Positions 1 to 7,014 of a DNA stretch of 64,000 nucleotides are shown one piece after another; position 1 is the first letter of the stretch, and every line of letters starts with the position of its first letter. The translations under genes were made by a program, and so were the position numbers. The stretch is from a virus, in IMG/VR virus record IMGVR_UViG_3300030107_007800, positions 1 through 64,000 of that record; one strand, given 5' to 3'. Below the pieces are notes generated by a model. It was not told the origin of the DNA. It saw nothing but the letters and a program-made list of their open reading frames with translations, and did not search any database.

Positions 1-1
1 C

Positions 2-196
2 CATCTCTGGAACCATTTGTTAGGCAACCAAGGAGGTGATTTATTCACAAAGCCCGTCGCCCTATGTTTAAATAAATCTTCTAAAACTTGGTCAGAAAGA
101 CTAGGCATAGAAGAGGACAAAATTGCAACATCATTTGTCTTTTTTAGCAAGACAAATATGTTGAAACAACTTTTGAGAGATAAAAGGATTTGTTAA
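2..196 (+). CDS. C-terminal end of an unidentified protein (5' end outside window)
   Basis: Reading from base 2 there is an open frame of 64 codons ending in TAA at 194-196, directly followed by the ATG of the next gene at 197. The fragment is polar, with a Trp-rich start and a basic tail (LLRDKRIC). I do not recognise a family. The tight TAA/ATG junction argues that it is a real gene in the same operon as the downstream HExxH protein. The N-terminal part lies upstream of the window. Confidence 0.6.
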   Translation, partial: HLWNHLLGNQGGDLFTKPVALCLNKSSKTWSERLGIEEDKIATSFVFFSKTNMLKQLLRDKRIC

Positions 197-562
197 ATGA
201 AGCCAAATGATAACTGTTGGTGCCCTATAATTGTAAAGAATAGTAAGTTGGTAAGGGCTTTAAAATATTTTAGACCTAATATCGGTGGGATTACTTTATT
301 CCCCTTCATCTTTCTTAAGGATGAGGGTGATGATAGGATTATAAGGCACGAGTCTATCCACATAGCTCAATACAGAGAACTGCTCGTTGTTGGTTTTTTA
401 TTTCTTTATCTATGGGATTTTCTTCACGCATATATAAAATATAGAAATTATGATGATGCTTATAGATCAATCAGATTTGAGCGAGAGGCTTACTCATTTG
501 ATGCAGATCCTCATTATCTAGAATATAGACAACCATATTCTTGGAGACAATTTAAAGTTTAA
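197..562 (+). CDS. Small zincin-like (HExxH) protein
   Basis: 121 residues. HESIH at residues 51-55 matches the zinc-metallopeptidase HExxH motif, and a Glu in EREAY (95-99) is placed to be a third ligand. The segment just after the motif (about 61-80, LLVVGFLFLYLW) is strongly hydrophobic and may be a membrane helix or a buried core helix. The ATG abuts the stop of the upstream gene, so translation is probably coupled. No signal peptide is visible. The substrate is unknown. Two more HExxH proteins occur in this window (5375-6271 and 20527-21228). The motif is clear, but peptidase activity is inferred. Confidence 0.7.
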   Translation: MKPNDNCWCPIIVKNSKLVRALKYFRPNIGGITLFPFIFLKDEGDDRIIRHESIHIAQYRELLVVGFLFLYLWDFLHAYIKYRNYDDAYRSIRFEREAYSFDADPHYLEYRQPYSWRQFKV

Positions 563-595
563 AGGCTTAAACTAAAACGAGTTAATATTTATAAT
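554..595 (+). promoter_or_regulatory. Possible phage promoter: AGTTTAAA box plus TATTTATAAT
   Basis: AAAGTTTAAA at 554-563 is followed 32 bases later by the start of TATTTATAAT (586-595), 18 bases before the ATG at 614. The same two boxes, 29 bases apart, precede the PhoH-like gene (18652 and 18681), and TATTTATAAT also sits just before the ATG at 2107. TATAAT alone is a consensus -10. In AT-rich DNA the similarity could be chance. Confidence 0.3.
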
Positions 596-613
596 GTTAC
601 AGGAGACATTAGC

Positions 614-1048
614 ATGAAAATTACACTAGAAAAATTGAAAGAGATTATTAAAGAAGAACTCACAAAAGAAATGCTAGGCGAATTAGATCTTCCGGATAGA
701 GGATTTGATGCAGAACAATGGGATTATCAACGAATGATGCTTGATTCTAAAATCAAATCAGTTTTGAAAGCGAAAGAGTCACAAGTATTAGACATCGATG
801 ATAAAAAAATAATGCGTATCTTGAGAGGGCTACATAGCGTAATCGGACCAAACCCTAATATAAAAGAAGAGCTTGATGATGATGTTATTATGATTCCGGG
901 CTATGGTAGGCTTAAAAGAGAACAAGTCAAAAGAAAGTTAGCTGAAATGCTAAAAGAAGCAGCAGAAGATGCCCTAGAAGGCAAATATCCCCACTTAGAT
1001 GGTGGAGTTATTCAGGCATTACACGCTGCGTTAAAGGAACAAAAATGA
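614..1048 (+). CDS. Unidentified protein with MKIT-type N-terminal helix
   Basis: 144 residues, charged, mostly predicted helical by eye, no recognised domain. It begins MKITLEKLKEIIKEEL, an amphipathic helix nearly the same as the start of the next gene (MKITKQRLQQIIQEEI) and of an internal start at 5768. Such a shared N-terminus on otherwise different phage proteins recalls the cleaved capsid-targeting peptide of T4 internal proteins (inference). SD-like CAGGAG lies at 600-605. The stop overlaps the next ATG (ATGA), so the two are translationally coupled. Confidence 0.75.
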   Translation: MKITLEKLKEIIKEELTKEMLGELDLPDRGFDAEQWDYQRMMLDSKIKSVLKAKESQVLDIDDKKIMRILRGLHSVIGPNPNIKEELDDDVIMIPGYGRLKREQVKRKLAEMLKEAAEDALEGKYPHLDGGVIQALHAALKEQK

Positions 1049-1542
1049 AAATCACAAAGCAAAGATTACAGCAGATTATACAAGAAGAAATTAATTCTCA
1101 CAAAGCCTCGCAACTAAATGAAAGCATTGATGTTGATGTCGTTAAAGACCTTGAAGCCGCAATCGGGAAGGCATACAATCAGATGACTACGCCAACAGAT
1201 GTAGATCAGGTTTATGCTGATACAGGCGAACCAGTTTCCAAAGATCCTAAAGAAATGCATAAAAAAGCTGTAGAGATGATTATGCATATGGTCAACGATG
1301 CAATAGAGGGTGCAATGGAATCGGAAGTGGAATTGAATGAAGATGGGCACACAGATATTCCTTCTGCTGCTAGAAAAATGAAACTCGCCATTGAAGATGC
1401 AGGACAAATTTTGGCTGCTCTAGAAGGCGGTCAGGGGGAGCTGCCATCTTGGTGGATGTCAAAAGTAACCATCGCTGCTGACTATCTTAACAAAGCTCGC
1501 GATTATTTGCTTGTACCATCCCAAGAAATGGAAGAACAATGA
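1045..1542 (+). CDS. Unidentified acidic protein with MKIT-type N-terminal helix
   Basis: 165 residues starting MKITKQRLQQIIQEEI, followed by an acidic, Ala-rich helical body (for example EVELNEDGHTDIP) and a C-terminal helical segment. No enzymatic motif is seen. It overlaps the previous gene by ATGA and its TGA stop at 1540-1542 overlaps a further ATG at 1539. The shared N-terminal peptide suggests co-targeting with the upstream protein, for example into the prohead, which is untested. Confidence 0.75.
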   Translation: MKITKQRLQQIIQEEINSHKASQLNESIDVDVVKDLEAAIGKAYNQMTTPTDVDQVYADTGEPVSKDPKEMHKKAVEMIMHMVNDAIEGAMESEVELNEDGHTDIPSAARKMKLAIEDAGQILAALEGGQGELPSWWMSKVTIAADYLNKARDYLLVPSQEMEEQ

Positions 1543-1590
1543 CAAGACGAGAAATCCCGGTCTGGGCTAGGAGAAAAGTTAAAGCCAAGC

Positions 1591-1716
1591 ATGGGTGCAG
1601 GCGCTTATGTGGACGACTTCCAAAAATCTGATGCTCCTCAATTTAAAGGTAAGAGCAAGAAGAAAAAACAACAAATGGCAATTGCCGCATATTTAGATGA
1701 CAAAGACAAAAGCTAA
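1591..1716 (+). CDS. Small basic protein, possibly frameshifted (start uncertain)
   Basis: From ATG 1591 a 41-residue ORF contains AYVDDFQKSDAPQFKGKSK and then a Lys-rich stretch and QMAIAAYL, ending in TAA at 1714-1716, which overlaps the next ATG. The frame is open upstream back to the TGA at 1540. The coupled ATG at 1539 (ATGA overlap, as in the neighbouring gene) reads another frame and stops after 30 codons at 1631. The likely original gene therefore starts MTRRE at 1539 and changes frame by +1 before about 1570, by a real indel, an assembly error or programmed frameshifting. Function unknown. Confidence 0.5.
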   Translation: MGAGAYVDDFQKSDAPQFKGKSKKKKQQMAIAAYLDDKDKS

Positions 1717-2081
1717 TGAATATTAATTTAGATACACTCGTAGAAATGGTCGAAGATCACCTCGCATTGTCCGAGGAAAATACTCAAAGTATTTATAAAG
1801 TAGTTTCCAAGTTGAGAATAAATAAGGCAAGAGGCGGGGATATGACCCAGCTTCTAAATGAGGTTAGAGGAGTGGAAGGCGTGACTACTGTAAATCATCA
1901 AGCAGGCTACGCTCGAAACACAGAGACTTATGACTTCGTTATGTTTGAAATAAAATTTGAATTAGTTGGCAAAGATCACAATCCTATTAACTATATAAAA
2001 AGAATTCTAATCCCCGGTATAAGAAATATTGAAGGTGTTGATATTCAAGATATTCAGTCCCGTCCAGAAAAACTTTCCTAA
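1716..2081 (+). CDS. Unidentified small protein
   Basis: 121 residues. An N-terminal helical part (to about residue 45) is followed by what looks like an alpha/beta sandwich: a segment LLNEVRGVEGVTTV, then alternating strands (DFVMFEIKFELVG) and a final helix/strand (RILIPGIRNIEGVDI). The pattern resembles a ferredoxin-like fold by eye, but I cannot name a family. The start overlaps the preceding stop (TAATG). It probably belongs with the small-protein operon before it. Confidence 0.7.
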   Translation: MNINLDTLVEMVEDHLALSEENTQSIYKVVSKLRINKARGGDMTQLLNEVRGVEGVTTVNHQAGYARNTETYDFVMFEIKFELVGKDHNPINYIKRILIPGIRNIEGVDIQDIQSRPEKLS

Positions 2082-2106
2082 ATATTATTTTGCCTATATT
2101 TATAAT

Positions 2107-4290
2107 ATGGTTAGAAATATTATCACAGCAATATTCTTTATAATCTTCTGCATTTTAATGATGATTAACCTTGTTGCTTGCTCCGATATGTTTGAGAATC
2201 CTTATCCTTGGCCTGGTGAATTAGATATTCAAGAACAAAAACCAAAGCCAGATTTAGATAATCCTATTGTAACTAATCAAGAAAATTCTCCCGGTGAAAT
2301 AGAAAAAGATAATATTTTTACTATCTTCCAAATTGAACAACAATATAAAGAAGACTGTTACAAATACGAATATTATTTTTGCCCCCCTTCTTTATATCTT
2401 GAAGAAATATGGCAATTTCAAATGATAACTGATACTTGTAAAGATCCTGAAGAAATTGTATATAAAGGACCTTGTGAGCAATTATTCGAATGCGACCCAG
2501 CAGAGGTAGAGCCAGAAACAGTATTGTGCTCGGTTCCTGCCTCAACTGGTGGTAATATTTATGGATCTCAAGAAAAGTGGTGTGATAAGGGCGTGTGGAA
2601 ATACAGCGATTGCGTAGCTTGCAGTCCTGAAATTTGTGACGGAATCGATAATGACTGTAATGGAGAAATAGACGATCTTCCTGTTCAACAGTGTCAAAAT
2701 GATTGCGGTCCCGGTGATTTGGTTTGTGTTGATGGTGAGGAGATTTGTTTTGGCGATGAGCCACAAGAAGAGATATGTGATTACAAAGATAATGATTGTG
2801 ATGGTTTGGTAGATGAGGGTCAAACAAACGCATGCGATGATTGCGGAGATGTGCCGGAAGAAGTTTGTGATGGTTTTGACAACGACTGTGACGGGGAAAC
2901 GGATGAGGACTTAGAACAACTTTGTGAAACTGCTTGTGAAACTGGTCTTGAGTTTTGTGTTCTCGGATCTTGGGTTGGATGTACGGCAAAAGTGCCGTTT
3001 ATAGAGATATGCAACGGACTCGACGATGACTGCGACGGTAGCGTTGATGAGGATCTTGATTGTCTTTGCACAGTAGATATGGTCGGCGCATTGTTCCCGT
3101 GTACTGAATCTCCACTGATATGTGGTCAAGGTTATAAAACTTGTGAATGCTTTGATGAAAATTGCGAACAAATATTTATGTCAGAATGTTATGCTATGTG
3201 TAGCTATCAAGACCCTGTTCCTACAGCTTGTGACAAATATAAAGGCATTATTGTTGAAGAAATGTGTAATAATCACGACGATAACTGCAATCAATTAATA
3301 GATGAGAACTTATACAAAGGTTGCTACACAGGAGATCCAGAAACCTTATTTGTTGGGATATGTATTCCCGGTGAAATGACTTGCGAAAAAGGCTCGTGGG
3401 GAAATTACTATGAAGATGGAGAAACCTTTATAGGTGATTATTGTATGGGAGAAATTATTCCCAATGAGACAGACGAGTGTAATGGCGAAGATGATAATTG
3501 TGATGGCATAGTTGACGATGGTAAGGAATTAAAGGACACGGATATTCTATTTATTATTGATGCCTCCGGATCTATGCAAGACGAAATTGATGCTGTTCTT
3601 ATAGCAATGAATCAGTTCGCAACCTATTATCAAGATGAAGAAGTTATACAATGGGGACTTGTTATGGGTCCGTTTTCTGAGCCGCTGTTGGATGCGTGGG
3701 GTAACCAACAATTTAGTGAAATAATTTCTAATTTAGCACCTTTTAGCAATTTCATATCGGCACTTTCTGGAGTTGACGCAGATATGTTGGCTGGTGTTGA
3801 ACCAATTTATGACTTGATTTATTTATCTCTCTGGAATCTTGCGCCGACATCTTCTCTTCCGTGGCCAATATCAGATTTAAGCTTTATGAATAGTCCCCTT
3901 CCAACTGGCATCGGTAGCAATATATTAACAAAACCAGATCCGCAAAATTTTAAAATAAATTGGAGAGAAGGCTCGCAGCGTGTTGTTATTGTATTTACGG
4001 ATGAACCCGGACAAAGCTATATTTACATGGCTAACAACATTAATGACCCAACAACAATTTATAATGAAAATATCTCTCAGCTAGATCTGCAACAACTCAT
4101 ATCCAACTGTATGGACCTTAATGTATATACATTTACAAAATTAGCACAAAAAGACACGAATTGGATGGGAGAAAAAGCGGGATTTGAACCCCTAACTATT
4201 TATGGTGGTCAATGGTTTGAGTTAGTAGGCAATCCAGCACAACTCTACGAAAATCTAATGCAAATTATTGACGATAATGCCTGTGAATAG
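2107..4290 (+). CDS. Lipoprotein with six MopE-type Cys/Asp repeats and a C-terminal VWA domain
   Basis: 727 residues from ATG 2107. An upstream in-frame ATG at 2029 lies inside the previous gene and would spoil the signal peptide. Residues 1-25 form a lipoprotein signal ending in the lipobox LVAC (Cys25), so export and anchoring in the cell envelope are expected. Six repeats of the form ExCDGxDNDCDGxxDE (nt 2629-3519) match the putative metal-binding motif of MopE-like proteins, well known from Myxococcota and relatives. A von Willebrand A domain begins near residue 479, with the MIDAS motif DASGS at 485-489. The many Cys imply disulfides in the periplasm or outside. Probably acquired from a host; it could act in receptor masking, adhesion or superinfection exclusion (inference). 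Confidence 0.85.
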   Translation: MVRNIITAIFFIIFCILMMINLVACSDMFENPYPWPGELDIQEQKPKPDLDNPIVTNQENSPGEIEKDNIFTIFQIEQQYKEDCYKYEYYFCPPSLYLEEIWQFQMITDTCKDPEEIVYKGPCEQLFECDPAEVEPETVLCSVPASTGGNIYGSQEKWCDKGVWKYSDCVACSPEICDGIDNDCNGEIDDLPVQQCQNDCGPGDLVCVDGEEICFGDEPQEEICDYKDNDCDGLVDEGQTNACDDCGDVPEEVCDGFDNDCDGETDEDLEQLCETACETGLEFCVLGSWVGCTAKVPFIEICNGLDDDCDGSVDEDLDCLCTVDMVGALFPCTESPLICGQGYKTCECFDENCEQIFMSECYAMCSYQDPVPTACDKYKGIIVEEMCNNHDDNCNQLIDENLYKGCYTGDPETLFVGICIPGEMTCEKGSWGNYYEDGETFIGDYCMGEIIPNETDECNGEDDNCDGIVDDGKELKDTDILFIIDASGSMQDEIDAVLIAMNQFATYYQDEEVIQWGLVMGPFSEPLLDAWGNQQFSEIISNLAPFSNFISALSGVDADMLAGVEPIYDLIYLSLWNLAPTSSLPWPISDLSFMNSPLPTGIGSNILTKPDPQNFKINWREGSQRVVIVFTDEPGQSYIYMANNINDPTTIYNENISQLDLQQLISNCMDLNVYTFTKLAQKDTNWMGEKAGFEPLTIYGGQWFELVGNPAQLYENLMQIIDDNACE
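2629..3519 (+). repeat. Six Cys/Asp-rich coding repeats (MopE-type)
   Basis: Units of about 16 codons with the pattern E-x-C-(D/N)-G-x-D-N/D-D/N-C-D/N-G-x-x-D-E/D start near nt 2629, 2770, 2860, 3004, 3259 and 3472. Spacing is irregular and each spacer carries further Cys residues. The pattern fits the MopE-type putative metal-binding repeat. The Asp ladder suggests calcium binding, which is inferred. Confidence 0.85.
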
Positions 4291-4292
4291 TC

Positions 4293-4321
4293 TTTACTTT
4301 ATTTTAAATTCGTGGTATAGT
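4293..4321 (+). promoter_or_regulatory. Sigma-70-like promoter upstream of purA
   Basis: TTTACT (4293-4298), a 17-base spacer and TATAGT (4316-4321) lie between the stop of the lipoprotein gene and the ATG at 4353. An SD-like AGAGAGG precedes the start. Good match to a host housekeeping promoter, so early expression by the host polymerase is plausible. Confidence 0.6.
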
Positions 4322-4352
4322 TTTTCCACAAACCCTAACAAAGAGAGGCATT

Positions 4353-5348
4353 ATGATCGCAGATGTTGTCCTTGGTCTTCAGCACGGAGACGAAGCCAAG
4401 GGTAAGATTACCCACCAACTATGTTCAAAAGGAAATTATACTCACGTTATTCGATTTAACGGTGGTTGTAACGCTGGGCATACAATTTATCACGAAGGAA
4501 AAAAATTCGTAACCCACCATATTCCAGCAGGTGTTTTTTATGGCATTGAGTCTATCATTGGTCCCGGTTGCGTTATTGATCCAGAGCAGTTTTTCAAAGA
4601 AATTGAAGAATTAGAAGAAGCAGGCATTGCCGCCTCTACATTGGTTTCAATTGCTAAAAACGCACACGTTATCACTAGTTCACATAAAGATGAAGATAGT
4701 AAAGACACCAAAATAGGCACGACAAAGCGCGGAAACGGTCCAGCTTACCGCGATAAATATAACAGGAGTGGGGTTAGAGCGGAGGATACTCCCTGCCTAA
4801 AAGAGTATATTATTGATATTTATGAAGAACTTTATTCAAAAGATGGAGTTGAAATTCTTTTTGAAGGCGCTCAAGGATTTGGACTAGATATCGACCACGG
4901 TGATTACCCCTATGTAACATCATCACACTGCACATCCGCTGCTGCTCTCTTAAGCGGTGTGCCGCCACAGGCTATCCGAAAAGTTTGGGGAGTTGCTAAG
5001 ATTTATGAGACTTATGTGGGTGCAAAGACTTTTCAACCAAAAGGAGATGTCTTTAATGCTATTCAATTAATCGGAGAAGAATTTGGAGCTACAACTGGTC
5101 GAAAAAGACAATGTAATTGGACAAATCTAGACACTTTACTTAAAGCCGTTCGTATGAATGGAGTAACAGATCTTGTCTTTAATAAGATGGATGTTTTGCG
5201 AGAAGTTGGAGAATGGAAGTTCAAAAATAAAGATAAGCTCCTCAACTTTCAAGACGAAAGCCAAGTTAAAAGTTGGATCACTTCTTTTTTCTCCAACTCG
5301 CCCACCGTATCTAATGTCTACTTTTCCGGAAATAAAGATAGGATTTAG
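4353..5348 (+). CDS. purA: Adenylosuccinate synthetase, short archaeal/phage-type
   Basis: 331 residues. PurA joins IMP and aspartate with GTP to make adenylosuccinate on the way to AMP. Visible motifs are the P-loop-like GDEAKGK (12-18) with the catalytic Asp13, the catalytic His in NAGHT (40-44), GTTKRGNGPAY (122-132), EGAQG, and a C-terminal TGRKRQC followed by NKMDVL. Bacterial PurA is about 430 residues; this length fits the short archaeal and phage forms. Phage PurZ, which makes the 2-aminoadenine precursor, lacks the catalytic Asp. Here it is kept, so ordinary PurA activity is favoured. It has its own promoter. Confidence 0.85.
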   Translation: MIADVVLGLQHGDEAKGKITHQLCSKGNYTHVIRFNGGCNAGHTIYHEGKKFVTHHIPAGVFYGIESIIGPGCVIDPEQFFKEIEELEEAGIAASTLVSIAKNAHVITSSHKDEDSKDTKIGTTKRGNGPAYRDKYNRSGVRAEDTPCLKEYIIDIYEELYSKDGVEILFEGAQGFGLDIDHGDYPYVTSSHCTSAAALLSGVPPQAIRKVWGVAKIYETYVGAKTFQPKGDVFNAIQLIGEEFGATTGRKRQCNWTNLDTLLKAVRMNGVTDLVFNKMDVLREVGEWKFKNKDKLLNFQDESQVKSWITSFFSNSPTVSNVYFSGNKDRI

Positions 5349-5374
5349 TTCTTTTCGTCACTATTTAGTAAGTG

Positions 5375-6271
5375 ATGGAAAATAAACATAACATTAAAGA
5401 TCTTATCAGAAAGTTCTACCCATATGCAAGAAACAAACTAGGGTTTGAGCATCCTGTTCGTGTTATTATGCGACAAGATGCTGAAAACGCTCAACAATCT
5501 TTGGGCAAAACAGCATATTATGATCCAGAAGAAAAACTCATTGTCTTATATATAACAGACAGGCATCCCAAAGATGTTCTTCGTTCTTTTTCTCATGAGT
5601 TAGTCCATCACGCGCAAAAGTGCCGTGGTGATCTAGATGATTTAACAACACAAGGTCATTATGCGAAAGATGGTAAGGGCAGAGAAATAGAAAAAGAAGC
5701 CTATTTACAAGGTAACTTTAATGTCAGAGATTATGAAGATGAATTAAAATTCGAGGGATTAAATAAAATGAAAATTACAAAAGAAGAATTAAAAAATATT
5801 ATTTTTTCAACATTAAAAGAAATGAAAGAGGGAGACAAGCCTGACTTTCTCGATCTTGATAAAGATGGTGACAAAAAAGAGCCAATGAAAAAGGCTGCTA
5901 AGGATAAAAAAGAAAAGGTTGACGAAGTTGATCAAAAAGATGCAGAGGAAGAACTTGATGCCGCCCAGAAATTAGCTGGTAAATTCAAAAAAGACAAAAA
6001 GAAAAAAGATAAAGAAAAGTCCAAGCCCTCTCAACCATCCAGACCAGCGTATCCCGGTGATGAACATTTCTACGGCGGTTCTGATCTGGGAAGGGATATA
6101 GACGGCGCTGGCAATCCCAGAGAATATCCGAGAAGAGGTTACCAAGAATCAAAACAACAAGAAGAAAAACAAGTGGTAACAGAAACACCAAAAGAAACAA
6201 CACAAAGCGATACAGACTGGTATAATTCGAGCTTGTATAGTAAACTTAAGTCCTTGTGGACTAAAAAATAA
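5375..6271 (+). CDS. HExxH metallopeptidase-like protein fused to a charged, MKIT-containing tail
   Basis: 298 residues from ATG 5375 (a GTG at 5372 is the alternative). The N-terminal domain (1-130) carries HELVHHAQ, a zincin HExxH motif, with later Glu residues able to complete zinc binding. At residue 132 the sequence MKITKEELKNIIFSTLKEM appears, resembling the starts of the proteins at 614 and 1045. It is preceded by GAGGG at 5753-5757, so an internal start at 5768 may also yield a 167-residue protein. The tail is a Lys/Glu-rich disordered region with DLDKDGDKKEP. Role unknown; packaging with the head is one possibility. Confidence 0.75.
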   Translation: MENKHNIKDLIRKFYPYARNKLGFEHPVRVIMRQDAENAQQSLGKTAYYDPEEKLIVLYITDRHPKDVLRSFSHELVHHAQKCRGDLDDLTTQGHYAKDGKGREIEKEAYLQGNFNVRDYEDELKFEGLNKMKITKEELKNIIFSTLKEMKEGDKPDFLDLDKDGDKKEPMKKAAKDKKEKVDEVDQKDAEEELDAAQKLAGKFKKDKKKKDKEKSKPSQPSRPAYPGDEHFYGGSDLGRDIDGAGNPREYPRRGYQESKQQEEKQVVTETPKETTQSDTDWYNSSLYSKLKSLWTKK

Positions 6272-6284
6272 GGAGAATATAACA

Positions 6285-6500
6285 ATGGCTAGCCCGAGAA
6301 GAAGAAAATTGAAAAAAATTCTTAGATTAAGAAGAAAACAACAAGTTAATATTATTGAGCAACAAAAAGAAGAACTCCCCAAAATGGTTGACGAACCAGT
6401 GGTAAAAGAGGACAAAGTTGCTAAAAAGGAAGAGAAAGTTGTCGAAAAGAAAAAACCAGTAGCTAAAAAAGTAAAAAAAGCTGCTAAAAAGGATGATTAA
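6285..6500 (+). CDS. Small Lys/Arg-rich protein (histone H1-like composition)
   Basis: 71 residues, starting MASPRRRKLKKILRLRRK and ending in VAKKVKKAAKKDD, with an acidic-basic middle. A strong SD (AAGGAG) precedes the ATG. The composition, with Lys/Ala/Val repeats, resembles histone H1-like or nucleic-acid-binding tails, so DNA binding or condensation is possible. No folded domain is evident and low complexity alone is weak evidence. It sits in the operon with the MKIT-tagged proteins. Confidence 0.6.
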   Translation: MASPRRRKLKKILRLRRKQQVNIIEQQKEELPKMVDEPVVKEDKVAKKEEKVVEKKKPVAKKVKKAAKKDD

Positions 6501-6502
6501 TT

Positions 6503-6718
6503 ATGGCTTTTGCTGGCGAACCTGAACCGAAACCACAAATAGGCGGTGATCACACTATAAACCAGTTTGAAAACGCATCCGCAAACTATGAGAAGACTGA
6601 CACCGACCAAGTACCATTTTCTTTAGGTCTTAGCGGTGTCATACCTTTCAACATTGGGGCAATAGCATCCAAGTCTGCTTACACTGTAACAAAAGGCAAA
6701 ACATTCAATAACGATTAA
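6503..6718 (+). CDS. Unidentified small protein
   Basis: 71 residues, Asn/Thr/Ser-rich, with no charged helix and no signal peptide. The ATG follows the previous stop by two bases and has no clear SD, which suggests coupled translation. The C-terminal half (GLSGVIPFNIGAIASKSA) is hydrophobic and Gly-rich. I do not recognise it; a small virion component is possible from the context. Confidence 0.6.
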   Translation: MAFAGEPEPKPQIGGDHTINQFENASANYEKTDTDQVPFSLGLSGVIPFNIGAIASKSAYTVTKGKTFNND

Positions 6719-6729
6719 AAGGTTTAAAT

Positions 6730-7014
6730 ATGTCTGTAGATTATTATAAAATAACAAGAGATTTTTTGGTCAATGAGGGAAGAGTTCCTGACGCCAATAT
6801 AATGACTTATATACAAGCGTTATCTGAGGTCATAAATAATATGAGACCACGAACTCAATCAGAAAGTCACAGATTACTAATGGCTAAACAGCAACTTAAA
6901 GAAATAAAAAAAATGGCTCGAAGAATGCGAGAACAAATTAGCGTTTTAGAAGAGAGAGTAAATGTCCTTGAGGAAATTAAAGAGGATTTAGATAATGGTA
7001 AAGCTAATAGCTGA
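6730..7014 (+). CDS. Small coiled-coil protein
   Basis: 94 residues. The second half (about 50-90, QQLKEIKKMARRMREQISVLEERVNVLEEI) shows heptad spacing of Leu/Val/Ile and is almost certainly a coiled coil. The start follows an AAGG-like SD. It overlaps the next gene by 20 bases, which points to translational coupling with the ligase/nucleotidyltransferase fusion. A structural or assembly role is possible, function unknown. Confidence 0.7.
   Translation: MSVDYYKITRDFLVNEGRVPDANIMTYIQALSEVINNMRPRTQSESHRLLMAKQQLKEIKKMARRMREQISVLEERVNVLEEIKEDLDNGKANS

Noticed and set aside
2321-2989. 222-residue minus-strand ORF opposite the lipoprotein gene
   Set aside because: It mirrors the Cys/Asp repeats and is a shadow of the strong plus-strand gene with clear signal peptide and domains.
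4353-5348. PurZ and a Z-genome (2-aminoadenine) phage
   Set aside because: The catalytic Asp in GDEAKGK is retained, and no DatZ, MazZ or DpoZ gene is visible in this window.
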